Shown here in pieces: positions 7,873-16,480 of a DNA stretch of 45,726 nucleotides; the first letter of the stretch is position 1; each line of letters begins with the position of its first letter. The translations under genes were made by a program, and so were the position numbers. The stretch covers positions 1 through 45,726 of the forward strand of contig CAMKED010000007.1 of assembly GCA_946411475.1 (NCBI GenBank), given 5' to 3'. The stretch is from an uncultured Clostridia bacterium. GTDB taxonomy: Bacteria > Bacillota > Clostridia > Oscillospirales > Oscillospiraceae. The notes beneath the pieces are model-generated. The model was given only the letters and a program-made list of their open reading frames with translations, was not told the DNA's origin and did not search any database.

Positions 7873-8589
7873 TTAGTCGGTGACAAGGGTTCCGATCTCC
7901 GCGCCGGTGACGACCCGGTAGATGTTCTCCGGGTCCTTGAGCGCAAAGACAAGAATGGGCATGTGGTTATCCATGGCGAGGCTGGTGGCGGTGGAGTCCA
8001 TGACGCCGAGACGGCGGGCCAGGACCTCGTCAAACGTGATCCGGTCAAAGCGGACGGCGCCGGGGTCCTTTGCAGGATCTGCGGAGTAGACGCCGTCGAT
8101 GTTTTTCGCCAGCAGGATGGCGTCCGCGCCAATCTCCACGGCTTTCAGAACCGCACCGGTGTCGGTGGAGAAGAAGGGATTGCCGGTGCCGCAGCCAAAG
8201 ACGACGACCCTGCCCTTCTCCAAATGCCGGACGGCCTTATCCCGGATATAGGGCTCGGCCACGCGAGGCATATCGATGGCGGTCATGACGCGGGCGGGAA
8301 CGCCCTGCTGCTCGAGACGGTCAGCTACGGCCAAGGCGTTGATAACGGTGGCCAGCATACCCATGTGGTCCGCCCGGACGCGCTGCATCCGGTCTCCGCC
8401 GTCCTTGATGCCGCGCCAGAAGTTTCCGCCGCCGACCACGACGCCGACCTGGACGCCTTCGGCCACACAGCGCTTGATGACCGCGCAGACCTCGCCGATC
8501 ACGTCAAAGTCCAGACCGCGGTGGGCGTCGCCCGCCAGAGCCTCGCCGCTGACCTTCAAAAGCACGCGTTTGTATTTGATCTCAGCCAT
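7873..8589 (-). CDS. pyrH: UMP kinase
   Basis: PyrH phosphorylates UMP to UDP with ATP in pyrimidine nucleotide synthesis. The 238-residue protein shows the amino-acid-kinase fold motifs: KVSGEAL at the N-terminus, [13 protein letters not shown], and the [17 protein letters not shown] stretch. The start at 8589 is preferred over an in-frame ATG eight codons earlier because AAAGGAG lies 8 bp in front of it. It is first in a pyrH-frr operon with a good sigma-A promoter. The frequent upstream partners rpsB and tsf are absent; a divergent sigma-factor operon is found there. Confidence 0.98.
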   Translation of the reverse strand: MAEIKYKRVLLKVSGEALAGDAHRGLDFDVIGEVCAVIKRCVAEGVQVGVVVGGGNFWRGIKDGGDRMQRVRADHMGMLATVINALAVADRLEQQGVPARVMTAIDMPRVAEPYIRDKAVRHLEKGRVVVFGCGTGNPFFSTDTGAVLKAVEIGADAILLAKNIDGVYSADPAKDPGAVRFDRITFDEVLARRLGVMDSTATSLAMDNHMPILVFALKDPENIYRVVTGAEIGTLVTD

Positions 8590-8620
8590 GAGAAACACTC
8601 CTTTGAAATACATTGCTATT

Positions 8621-8649
8621 ATTTTACAGTATTTTTATCCGAAAGACAA
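8621..8649 (-). promoter_or_regulatory. Sigma-A promoter of pyrH-frr
   Basis: On the minus strand TTGTCT (8644-8649) and TAAAAT (8621-8626) are 17 bp apart, about 32 bp before the pyrH start codon. Confidence 0.7.
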
Positions 8650-8716
8650 CTAAAATTTTCAGGAATCCGGAATATTTTTTCCCCGAAAAAAAAAATTACT
8701 TTTTTTCAAATCTCGT

Positions 8717-8744
8717 TAAACCTTTCCGCCCGCTCCCGCGTCTA
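8717..8744 (+). promoter_or_regulatory. ECF-type promoter before the sigma-factor operon
   Basis: TAAACC (8717-8722), a 16-bp spacer and CGTCTA (8739-8744) match the general plan of ECF sigma promoters (an AAC-type -35 and a CGTC-type -10). No convincing sigma-A promoter is seen in this gap. It lies about 33 bp before the small ORF's start and suggests that the sigma factor encoded downstream drives its own operon. Confidence 0.6.
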
Positions 8745-8776
8745 TAGGGCAGAACGCAGCGAAAGGAGGAGCAAGG

Positions 8777-8980
8777 ATGCCAAACAACACCGATTTTGCG
8801 GTTTTATACCGGAAGCTCATGGAGCGAAACTTTGAAGCAGATCCGGAGTCGCTTACACGCACCCGCGGCAATCTCGTCGCACAGCTCGCAGCCCACAGTC
8901 CTCCGACCGAAGAAAAACGACTGTGGACACAAACAAAAAAGTATGATACAATCCATTCCGTGGAAGAAAAAGGAGAATAA
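8777..8980 (+). CDS. Small hypothetical protein, coupled to the sigma factor
   Basis: A 67-residue hydrophilic protein with no membrane segment or recognised domain. It is judged real because a near-perfect ribosome site (AAAGGAGGAG) precedes its ATG, it lies directly after the ECF-like promoter, and the ribosome site of the sigma gene sits in its last codons, with 5 bp between stop and next start. The sequence is rich in Glu, Arg, Lys and Thr. Its position suggests a regulatory partner of the sigma factor, such as a cytosolic inhibitor, or simply a leader for coupled translation. Neither can be told from the sequence. Confidence 0.65.
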   Translation: MPNNTDFAVLYRKLMERNFEADPESLTRTRGNLVAQLAAHSPPTEEKRLWTQTKKYDTIHSVEEKGE

Positions 8981-8985
8981 AAGAA

Positions 8986-11361
8986 ATGAAAACCACCAAT
9001 CATATCGTCAACGAAGATCTTTCCGCCCTGGTCGCCAAGGCTAAGACCGGCGATCAGGCTGCCTTTACCGAACTCTATGATCGCACCGCCCCGGAGCTCT
9101 ACCGCTGCATCCGCGCCATGACCCGCGACGAGGATCTGACCTGGGACATTCAGCAGGACGCCTACCTCAAAGCTTATCAAAGCCTGAACACACTGGAAAA
9201 CAACGACGTCTTCTTCCCCTGGCTGCGGCGGATCGCCGTAAACGGCACCGTATCTCACATGCGGAAGCAGCGCGCGCTGACCTTCACGGAGCTTGCCGCC
9301 GACGAGGATGACGACGCGACGCCCGAGCTGCCCGATCTCAACGTGGAGAACCAGCCGGAGCTGTCGCTGGACCGGAAGGAGACCTCCCGCCTGGTGCAGG
9401 AGATCCTGTCCAAGCTGCCGGAGGAGCAGCAGCTCATCGTCGGTATGCACTACTATGACGAGCTCAGCGTCAAGGAAATTGCCGAGACCTTAAAGCTCTC
9501 CACCGGCGCAGTCAAGGCCCAGCTCTTCCACGGCCGGAAGAAGGTGGAGACCGCCGTCCGCGCACTTGAAAAGCAGGGCGTCAAACTCTACGGCCTGTCC
9601 CCCGTCGCCTTCCTGATGGCGTTGATGCGCCGCGCAGAGCCGACCGCCGTTGAAACCGCAAAGCAGGCCGCCGTCAAGGCCGTCGTGACAAAGGGCTCCG
9701 TTGACGCCGTTGCGGCTGCGGCTGTTCCCGTTGCGGCCAAGACCTTTGGTCAGGTGCTGGCGGGCAGACTGCTCGCGGGCACGCTGGCCGTGGCGCTGAT
9801 CGGCGGCGGTATCTGGGGCGGCGCGAAGCTGCTGAAATCCAACAACACCGACGCGCCCTATCAGCCCACGACCGCTGAGACAACTGAGCGTCTGGCCGGG
9901 GCCGATACCGCAGAGGGACTGACGGAGACCGTCGAGAACCGCCCCGTGGTCACCGAGCCTGTTCCCACGGAGCCCACCGAGGCAACTGTGAACCCGGATT
10001 GGCCGTCCGGAAGCTGCGGAGACAATCTGAGCTGGTATTTCAATCCCGACACCGGCCTGCTGACCATCGAGGGCAGCGGCGCAATGGACGACGCGGTCGC
10101 TTCCACGGATAAAGTTGGAAGTTACGATTCTCCCTGGGAACGCTTCGATGAAGAAATCAGATCTGTCAGTCTGCCGGACGGTCTGACGAGCATTGGCAGA
10201 CATTGCTTCCAGGGCTGCTATTCCCTGTCCGAGCTGACGATTCCCGAGGGTGTGACCGAGATCGGCACCTGCGCCTTTGAGACCTGCGATACGCTGAATA
10301 GCGTGACGATCCCCAACAGCGTGACCACCATTGGCAGCAGGGCCTTCTCGGTTACCGCTTTGACCAACGTGACGATCCCCGGCAGCGTGAGTAAAATCGA
10401 CGGCGCGTTTGGCGAATGCGATGCTCTGACGAGCGTGACGATTTCCGAGGGTGTGACAGACATCGGGCAGTCCGCGTTCTACGGTTGCCGCTCCCTGACG
10501 AGTGTGACGATTCCCAACAGCGTGACGAGTATCGGAGAAAAGGCGTTCTCCCGCTGTGACATGATGACGATCGTCGTCATTCCGGACAGTGTGACGAGCA
10601 TCGGCGAGTATGCGTTTGGTTACCTGGATCCATATTCCGGATCTGAAAAGGTGGAGGGCTTTACCATCATCGGCGTCACAGGCTCCGCGGCGGAGCGCTA
10701 CGCCAACGAAAACGGTTTTTCCTTTGTTGATTCAAACGCCGTTTCCACAACCGGACTTGATGTCATTTTTGAACGGATGGCGCAGGACGAGGCAGATCGC
10801 ACCGGGCTGGACGGAAGCTGGAGCAGAGAACTGGGCGCTGTCACAAAAGTCTCCACGATCCTTCAGATCAACGGACGTTTCCTGGCAAAGGTCGTTCGCG
10901 CCGCAGCCCTGACCGCCACCGAGGTGGAGCTGGCCCAGGCAAAGCAGACCGGTACAATCACCCTGAACGGACAGGAATACCGCTATACCGAATCTCAGAC
11001 GCAGTTCAACGAATGGATGGGATGGAGCGAGGGCTATTTCAGCATCGAAGAGCTCGGCGGGCGTGTCGTCGTTATAGAAACACAGCATGGGCATGATTAT
11101 TATGGTGTTTACCAGGCTGGCGACGTTTATCTCTTCGCCAAGGAAGTCGGCGGCGTCACGACCCGGATCGAAACCGTCGTGAACGAGGATTGGGTCTCGC
11201 TGGACGGAACTACGCCGGTCGTCCTCGGCCCCGGCGGGTCTGTGTCTTCCTCTGATTCCCTGGAAACCTATCTGCAGAACCACAGCATCGCGTCCCACAC
11301 GATTTGCAGACTTGGGCGCAGCGAGGATGGGAAGGTTTACCTCTACGTCGACATGCGATAA
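8986..11361 (+). CDS. ECF-like sigma factor fused to a membrane segment and BspA-type LRR ectodomain
   Basis: The 791-residue protein joins parts normally found in separate proteins. Residues about 27-97 resemble sigma region 2 (DIQQDAYLKAY, then FFPWLRRIAVNGTVSHMRK). Residues 130-195 are sigma region 4 with a helix-turn-helix (LSVKEIAETLKLSTGAVKAQL). An Ala-rich stretch leads to one membrane segment at about 262-280. An acidic Thr/Pro/Glu linker follows. From about 340 comes the BspA-type start CGDNLSWYFNPDTGLLTIEG, then five or six LRR_5 repeats (about 391-550, units such as SVTIPNSVTSIGEKAFSRC) and the usual closing GSAAERYANENGFSFV. Residues about 585-791 match no family I recognise. The likely topology is sigma domain inside, LRR outside. 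Release by proteolysis or signalling while tethered is inference. Confidence 0.88.
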   Translation: MKTTNHIVNEDLSALVAKAKTGDQAAFTELYDRTAPELYRCIRAMTRDEDLTWDIQQDAYLKAYQSLNTLENNDVFFPWLRRIAVNGTVSHMRKQRALTFTELAADEDDDATPELPDLNVENQPELSLDRKETSRLVQEILSKLPEEQQLIVGMHYYDELSVKEIAETLKLSTGAVKAQLFHGRKKVETAVRALEKQGVKLYGLSPVAFLMALMRRAEPTAVETAKQAAVKAVVTKGSVDAVAAAAVPVAAKTFGQVLAGRLLAGTLAVALIGGGIWGGAKLLKSNNTDAPYQPTTAETTERLAGADTAEGLTETVENRPVVTEPVPTEPTEATVNPDWPSGSCGDNLSWYFNPDTGLLTIEGSGAMDDAVASTDKVGSYDSPWERFDEEIRSVSLPDGLTSIGRHCFQGCYSLSELTIPEGVTEIGTCAFETCDTLNSVTIPNSVTTIGSRAFSVTALTNVTIPGSVSKIDGAFGECDALTSVTISEGVTDIGQSAFYGCRSLTSVTIPNSVTSIGEKAFSRCDMMTIVVIPDSVTSIGEYAFGYLDPYSGSEKVEGFTIIGVTGSAAERYANENGFSFVDSNAVSTTGLDVIFERMAQDEADRTGLDGSWSRELGAVTKVSTILQINGRFLAKVVRAAALTATEVELAQAKQTGTITLNGQEYRYTESQTQFNEWMGWSEGYFSIEELGGRVVVIETQHGHDYYGVYQAGDVYLFAKEVGGVTTRIETVVNEDWVSLDGTTPVVLGPGGSVSSSDSLETYLQNHSIASHTICRLGRSEDGKVYLYVDMR

Positions 11362-11370
11362 TGCGCTGCA

Positions 11371-11402
11371 AAAAGCGGTCACCGCCCCGGTGGCCGCTTT
11401 TT
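11371..11402 (+). terminator. Rho-independent terminator after the sigma-LRR gene
   Basis: AAAAAGCGGTCACC pairs with GGTGGCCGCTTTTTT around a short GCCCC loop, with one G-T pair. It lies just after the stop codon and ends in a T-run. Confidence 0.88.
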
Positions 11403-11425
11403 TCACCCCCGTCGTATATTCTTTC

Positions 11426-11454
11426 TTGCAATCATGCTTTCCTTGTTGTATAAT
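11426..11454 (+). promoter_or_regulatory. Sigma-A promoter of glnS
   Basis: TTGCAA (11426-11431), a 17-bp spacer and a consensus TATAAT (11449-11454), about 30 bp before the glnS start. No T-box leader fits in this short gap. Confidence 0.85.
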
Positions 11455-11483
11455 AGAGAAAATTTTTCGCGAGGTGAAACGCA

Positions 11484-13172
11484 ATGGAAGAAGAAGTCAA
11501 GTCCAATGAATCCAAAAACTTTATTCACGCCTTTGTGGAAGAGGACATCGCCGAAGGCGGACAGTTCGCCGGAATGCAGGTTCACACCCGCTTCCCGCCC
11601 GAACCCAACGGCTATCTGCACATCGGCCACTGCAAGGCCCTGATCATCGACTTCGGCACGGCGGAAAAATTCGGCGGCCTGTGCAATCTGCGCATGGACG
11701 ACACCAACCCCGCCAAGGAGGATACCGAGTTCGTCGAGGCCATTCAGGAAGACATCCACTGGCTGGGTTTCGACTGGGGCGACCGCTTCTTTTATGGCAG
11801 CGACTATTTTGAACAGACCTACCAGTTCGCCATTGAACTGATCAAAAATGGTCTGGCCTACGTCTGCGACCTCTCCCCCGAGGAGTTCAGGGCCAACCGC
11901 GGCAGCATCGGCGTGCCCGCCGTCTCCCCCTACCGCGACCGCCCGATCGAGGAAAACCTCGATCTCTTCCAGCGGATGCGCGCCGGGGAGTTCCCCGAGG
12001 GCAGCCGCACCCTGCGCGCCAAGATCGACCTGTCCAGCGGCAATTTCAACATGCGCGACCCGGTCATGTACCGCATCCGCTATATCGACCACCACCGTCA
12101 GGGAACCAAGTGGTGCATCTTCCCGATGTACGACTTTGCCCACCCGATCCAGGACGCGCTGGAGGGCATCACTCACTCTCTCTGCTCGCTCGAATACGAG
12201 GAGCACCGGCCCCTGTACGATTGGGTCGTGAGCAACGTCTCCATCCCCTACCACAAGCCCCGGCAGATCGAATTTGCCCGACTCGGCATTGATCACACCG
12301 TCATGTCCAAGCGCAAGCTGCGCAAGCTGGTCGAGGATGGGCGGGTCTCCGGTTGGGACGATCCCCGGATGCCGACCCTCTGCGGCCTGCGCCGCCGCGG
12401 CTATACGCCGCAGTCCATCCGCAACTTTTGCGAGCGCATCGGCGTCGCCAAGAATCCCTCCACGGTGGAGTACGCCTTCCTGGAGCACTGCCTGCGCGAG
12501 GATCTGAACGAGAGCGCCCAGCGTGTGATGGCCGTCCTGCACCCGGTAAAGCTCGTCATCACCAACTACCCCGAGGGTCAGGTCGAGGAATTCGACGTGG
12601 AGAACAACCCCAACCGTCCTGAAGACGGCATGCGGAAGGTCAGCTTCTCCCGCGAGCTCTGGGTCGAGGACGAGGATTTCCTCGAGACCCCCATTCCCAA
12701 GTACAAGCGGCTCTACCCCGGCAACGAGGTCCGGCTCAAGGGCGCCTATCTGGTCACCTGCACCGGCTGCAAGAAGAACCCCGACGGCTCCGTCGCAGAG
12801 ATCTATGCCGAATATGATCCCGAATCCCGGGGCGGCAACCCCGCCGACGGGCGAAAGGTCAAGGGCGCGACGATCCACTGGGTGGACGCCAAGACCGCCA
12901 AGGACGCCGAGGTGCGGCTCTACGACAATCTCTTCTCCGATCCCGATCCCGACGGCGCCGATAAGGACTTCCTCGAATGCCTGAACCCCGATTCCCTCGA
13001 GGTTCTGACCGGCTGCAAGGTGGAGGCCTCCCTGGCCGGCGTGACGCCTCCGGGCCACTTCCAGTTCATGCGTCTGGGCTACTTCTGCCTGGACAGCAAG
13101 GACAGCCGTGAAGGCCATCTGGTCTTCAACCGCAGCGTCAGCCTGAAGGACAGCTTCAAGCCCGGAGAATAA
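11484..13172 (+). CDS. glnS: Glutaminyl-tRNA synthetase
   Basis: GlnS charges tRNA-Gln with glutamine. At 562 residues it is close to the usual length. The class I HIGH motif is present in PPEPNGYLHIGHCKA, followed by the GlnS/GltX-type MDDTNPAKE, and the second motif as VMSKRKL. The C-terminal beta-barrel anticodon-binding part runs from about residue 340. GlnRS motifs such as DWGDRFFYGSDYF favour Gln over Glu specificity. Many Firmicutes lack GlnRS and use GatCAB, so its presence is a feature of some clostridial lineages. A GCGAGGTG ribosome site precedes the ATG. The gene is monocistronic, with its own promoter and a terminator shared with the convergent gene. Confidence 0.96.
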   Translation: MEEEVKSNESKNFIHAFVEEDIAEGGQFAGMQVHTRFPPEPNGYLHIGHCKALIIDFGTAEKFGGLCNLRMDDTNPAKEDTEFVEAIQEDIHWLGFDWGDRFFYGSDYFEQTYQFAIELIKNGLAYVCDLSPEEFRANRGSIGVPAVSPYRDRPIEENLDLFQRMRAGEFPEGSRTLRAKIDLSSGNFNMRDPVMYRIRYIDHHRQGTKWCIFPMYDFAHPIQDALEGITHSLCSLEYEEHRPLYDWVVSNVSIPYHKPRQIEFARLGIDHTVMSKRKLRKLVEDGRVSGWDDPRMPTLCGLRRRGYTPQSIRNFCERIGVAKNPSTVEYAFLEHCLREDLNESAQRVMAVLHPVKLVITNYPEGQVEEFDVENNPNRPEDGMRKVSFSRELWVEDEDFLETPIPKYKRLYPGNEVRLKGAYLVTCTGCKKNPDGSVAEIYAEYDPESRGGNPADGRKVKGATIHWVDAKTAKDAEVRLYDNLFSDPDPDGADKDFLECLNPDSLEVLTGCKVEASLAGVTPPGHFQFMRLGYFCLDSKDSREGHLVFNRSVSLKDSFKPGE

Positions 13173-13183
13173 TTGAAAAGAAC

Positions 13184-13216
13184 GACGCAGGAGATTGTTC
13201 ATGATCTCCTGCGTCG
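13184..13216. terminator. Bidirectional terminator between glnS and the DUF4129 gene
   Basis: GACGCAGGAGAT pairs with ATCTCCTGCGTC around a TGTTCATG loop, with a T-run on the glnS side (GATTTTTATT). The hairpin lies between two convergent genes and can serve both. Confidence 0.82.
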
Positions 13217-13220
13217 ATTT

Positions 13221-14438
13221 TTATTCCGTTTTCTTTTTCGTCGTCAGCGCGGCCAAGGCTGCCTCCGCGGCGGCGACGGCTGCGTCGTCCGGCTCGGCGT
13301 CGGAATAGCGGGCGAGGCGGTAGATCGAACGGAGTGTTTCGTCCGATTGCAGCAGCTCCGCACTGGTACGGTCGGTGATCTCCGCCGTCGTGTCGCTCGT
13401 GCGAACGTCAATCTGATTTCGGCGCAGATACGCGAGATACTCGCGGTAGGCGGCGCGGATGCGGCGACGGTTCCGCGATTGCTCCGTCCCGCGTGTTCTG
13501 CGGCGGCGCCGTGGCTCAGCTGTGACGGGCTGCGCCCTCTCCTCCCGGAGATCCGCCACAGGCTGCTTCGTCTTTTCCAGTCTGACGCTGCGGCGGAGAA
13601 GCCAGACGACCAGCAACAGCATGGCAGCGCACGCCAGCGCGAACGCGATCCATTTTCCCAGCTCGGCCACATCGATCGAGAGCAGCCAACCGTCCTCCCT
13701 CGTAACACGGGGCTGCACCGTCTCGGGAACCCAGTCGGTCTCCACTGTGGGCACAACGGTCTCCGCCTCAGCTTCAAACACGTTCGCGTCCCCGAAAATC
13801 AGCCTGAAGAAGGCTGTCATCCCGCTCGAAAGCAGCCTCAGCAGCACCGTCAGAACCGAGCCGAACGGCAGAAACAGCGCTTTGAGCAGCGGCAGGCCAA
13901 ACACAGTCAAGCCCACGCCAAGCGTCGCAAGGCTCAGAACCGCAACGGGGCTCCCCAACTGCCAGCCGATCCTGTGCGCAAAGCCAATCCGCAGCGAGCG
14001 GAGCGCAACGATGGTTCCCAGCGCAGCGGCAAGGAAGAACAGGCAGCTCGGCAGATTGTAGATCGGCTCGTTCACCACGGTAAGCAGCTCGGCGAGCCCG
14101 CAGACGAGGAGCGTCAGCGCGGCCTCCTTGCGATAGCGCCAGTGTTCCTGCGTGAAGCGGCCGAGCGTTAGGCTCAGCGCGGCGTATCCGGCAAGCAGAC
14201 CGCAGGCGACAAGACTGGGCGTACCGGAGGCCAGCGGCAGCACCGCCAGCGGGAGCATTCCCAGGAACAGGCGGCCGCCCAGCTGCGAAACGCGGACGGC
14301 GAAGCAGCACGCAAAAAAGCTCAGCAGCGCGAGCAGCACAAGCATCCGCCAGTCTCCCCGGAAGACGGGAAGCGTGCAGAGCAGGCCGGAAACGAGGCAG
14401 AGCTGCGCCGAAAGGCGAAACGAGAAGAAGCTACGCAT
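13221..14438 (-). CDS. Membrane protein with DUF4129-like C-terminus
   Basis: A 405-residue protein. The N-terminal half (about 1-195) is made of roughly six hydrophobic segments. A loop with acidic and Thr/Val-rich sequence follows, then one more membrane segment near residues 255-275. The cytosolic, Arg-rich C-terminal domain has the helical pattern AYREYLAYLRRNQI...ETLRSIYRLARYSD, resembling DUF4129. It overlaps the DUF58 gene by 8 bp and is third in a MoxR-DUF58-DUF4129 set, where such proteins are membrane partners of the MoxR chaperone system. A transglutaminase domain often seen in this position is not evident. The molecular role is unknown. Confidence 0.75.
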   Translation of the reverse strand: MRSFFSFRLSAQLCLVSGLLCTLPVFRGDWRMLVLLALLSFFACCFAVRVSQLGGRLFLGMLPLAVLPLASGTPSLVACGLLAGYAALSLTLGRFTQEHWRYRKEAALTLLVCGLAELLTVVNEPIYNLPSCLFFLAAALGTIVALRSLRIGFAHRIGWQLGSPVAVLSLATLGVGLTVFGLPLLKALFLPFGSVLTVLLRLLSSGMTAFFRLIFGDANVFEAEAETVVPTVETDWVPETVQPRVTREDGWLLSIDVAELGKWIAFALACAAMLLLVVWLLRRSVRLEKTKQPVADLREERAQPVTAEPRRRRRTRGTEQSRNRRRIRAAYREYLAYLRRNQIDVRTSDTTAEITDRTSAELLQSDETLRSIYRLARYSDAEPDDAAVAAAEAALAALTTKKKTE

Positions 14439-15510
14439 GCGGCCTCGCCTCCTCTCCGCTCAGCAGGCAGAGCTGCCCATTGGCAGCCGCTCGCAGCCGG
14501 GCAACGGCAGCCTGCACCGAAGTGTCCGCCCGCGGCGCGATCACGATCCAGCCGCGGGGAATCAGCTCGCCCGCCGCGCACTGCTCCGCGATCGTCTCGA
14601 AGCGGCGATAGCGGGTAAAGCGGGACAGGCCGATGCGGCGCTGGAGCTCGAGGCTGTGCTTGCTTCCGGCGCCCTTGCGCATGACAGACAAGTCTCCGTT
14701 GGAGATCACGGCGTAGGGGATCCGGGCAGCCTCCAGCAGATCGCAGACTGTCCGGAGCATCGACAGGCAATGCTCGATCTGCTCCTCGGCGCAATCCTCC
14801 TCATCCACCAGAACAGCCACGTCAGCGTCCACCGTGAAGTCGTGATTCTTGACCGTCAGTCGGCCGGTGCGAGCCGTCTGGAGCCAGGAGATTCGTTTCA
14901 TGGGCTCCGCGCCTGTATAGTCCCGGAAGCCGAGCACCAGGCTCGGATCCTCTAAGATGAAGCGCCGGGTTGAGAGCTCGCCCAGAAAGCCGCAGGCCGC
15001 TTGGAGCGCCGGATCGTCCTGCAGGCGCGACGCGGTACAAACGAGCTTCCGGGAGAAGCTGAACGGACGAACGCGGCCGCTGAAGCCCAAAAAATCACCG
15101 GTTTCCAGCGCGCCATTCCCGAGAACGTAGAGGCCGCGCCTTTGGGCGGACAGGCGGATCCTGCCCCGAACAGCACGCCGCGGCATCAGACTCAGTCTGA
15201 ATCTGACTGTCGTCCTGACTGTCGTCAGGAATTTCTCCTGGATGCTGTATTCCTGCTTCCAGGCCTCGCTCTCCCGGAGCTCCAAGCCCTCCTCGAAGTC
15301 AAGGGACAGGCTGATGAAAAACAGCGGCCAGATTCCGTTATTCTGAACCCGGTAGCTCAGCGTCACGAGCTCGCCGGGCTCCGTGATGCTCTTATCCAGT
15401 TCGTACTGAAGCGCAACGTGCCGGTTGTCCAGCAGCAGGCTCAGAAGCTGCGCAAGGCCGAGGCCGAGCAGCACGCCGAAAACGATCAGAGCAAACTCCT
15501 CCGCCGGCAT
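14431..15510 (-). CDS. DUF58 domain protein of the MoxR system
   Basis: A 359-residue protein with an N-terminal membrane segment (about residues 3-25) and a beta-rich stretch. The DUF58 region follows, with FRDYTGAEPMKRISWLQTARTGRLTVKNHD as the family-typical core, in which the conserved D-Y, W and A-R positions are visible. After it comes a von Willebrand A-like start (VDADVAVLVDEED). DUF58 proteins are encoded with MoxR AAA+ ATPases and are thought to be part of a chaperone or assembly system for envelope or metal-dependent proteins. The gene is 3 bp after moxR and overlaps the next gene, so the three are co-translated. Confidence 0.88.
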   Translation of the reverse strand: MPAEEFALIVFGVLLGLGLAQLLSLLLDNRHVALQYELDKSITEPGELVTLSYRVQNNGIWPLFFISLSLDFEEGLELRESEAWKQEYSIQEKFLTTVRTTVRFRLSLMPRRAVRGRIRLSAQRRGLYVLGNGALETGDFLGFSGRVRPFSFSRKLVCTASRLQDDPALQAACGFLGELSTRRFILEDPSLVLGFRDYTGAEPMKRISWLQTARTGRLTVKNHDFTVDADVAVLVDEEDCAEEQIEHCLSMLRTVCDLLEAARIPYAVISNGDLSVMRKGAGSKHSLELQRRIGLSRFTRYRRFETIAEQCAAGELIPRGWIVIAPRADTSVQAAVARLRAAANGQLCLLSGEEARPHA

Positions 15511-15513
15511 GGC

Positions 15514-16449
15514 TTATTCCACCGGCACAGGCAGCTCTTCCAGCAGCTGCCTGAGCAGGCTTGCAGCGTCCAGGTGGCTGCCTGTGACGACGCTGATCCG
15601 GTGCGCCAGCACGGGGACGACGTTGTCCTTCACGTCCTCGGGCAGCACGTAATCCCGGCCATCCATCGCGGCGCTGATCTGCGCGGCGCGGTAGAGCGCA
15701 ATGGAGCCGCGGGTGCTGACGCCGCAGGCCAGGCGCTCCTCCTGCCGCGTGGCGCTGATGATGGACATGATGTAATCCGTCACCTCGTCACGCACCGTCA
15801 CTGCACGGCTCTGCCTGCGCAGCGTTGCCAGTTCGTCCGCCGTCACGATGGGAGAAAGGGTTTCAACAATGTCCCGGGTATCGGCGCGGCGCAGGACTTC
15901 CTTCTCCTGCTCCGGCTCCATATAGCCCAGGGAAAGCTTCATGAAGAAGCGATCGAGCTGTGCCTCCGGCAGCGGGAAGGTGCCGTAGGACTCGATGGGG
16001 TTTTGCGTCGCCATGACGATGTAGGGCTCGCCCAGCGGGTAGGTCTGGCCGTCGATGGAGATCTGCCGCTCCTCCATGACCTCCAGCAGCGCGGACTGGC
16101 TGCGGGGCACGGCGCGGTTGATCTCGTCCGCCAGAACGACGTTGGCAAACAGAGGCCCCTTGCGGAACTCAAATTCGCCGCGCTTCTGGTTGTAGAAGTG
16201 GATGCCCGTCAGATCGGAGGGCAGCAGATCAGGGGTGAACTGGATGCGTCGGAATTCGCCGCCGATGCACCTTGCAAAGGCGCGCAGCAGCATGGTCTTT
16301 CCCGTGCCGGGCAGATCCTCTAAAAGCACGTGGCCGGGCGCAAGCAGGCAGACGCCGATGCGCCGGATGACCTCGTCCTTGCCGAGGATCACCTTCCCGC
16401 AGCTCTCCAGGAGCCGGTCGCGATAGGAAACGAATAAGCCGGTGTCCAT
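15514..16449 (-). CDS. MoxR-family AAA+ ATPase
   Basis: A 311-residue ATPase of the MoxR family. Walker A is PGTGKT (residues 47-52), Walker B is VVLADEINRA (DE at about 108-109), and sensor-type residues are in MATQNPIESYGTFPLPEAQLDRFFMKL, which is highly typical for MoxR. The C-terminal lid domain follows with GVSTRGSIALYRAAQ. MoxR proteins act as chaperone-like ATPases with DUF58/VWA partners, which are encoded immediately downstream. A GGGGAGG ribosome site precedes the ATG. It starts 31 bp after the PTS IIC gene, so read-through from that promoter is possible; no separate promoter is visible in the gap. Confidence 0.95.
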   Translation of the reverse strand: MDTGLFVSYRDRLLESCGKVILGKDEVIRRIGVCLLAPGHVLLEDLPGTGKTMLLRAFARCIGGEFRRIQFTPDLLPSDLTGIHFYNQKRGEFEFRKGPLFANVVLADEINRAVPRSQSALLEVMEERQISIDGQTYPLGEPYIVMATQNPIESYGTFPLPEAQLDRFFMKLSLGYMEPEQEKEVLRRADTRDIVETLSPIVTADELATLRRQSRAVTVRDEVTDYIMSIISATRQEERLACGVSTRGSIALYRAAQISAAMDGRDYVLPEDVKDNVVPVLAHRISVVTGSHLDAASLLRQLLEELPVPVE

Positions 16450-16480
16450 AGTGCGTTCCTCCCCTTGTTCGATTGTTGAA

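Noticed and set aside
11403-13202. A 599-codon open frame on the minus strand across glnS
   Set aside because: It lies antisense to a clear glnS gene, is full of Gly/Val/Ala/Asp-His runs typical of a mirrored GC-rich gene, and has no ribosome site or known domain.
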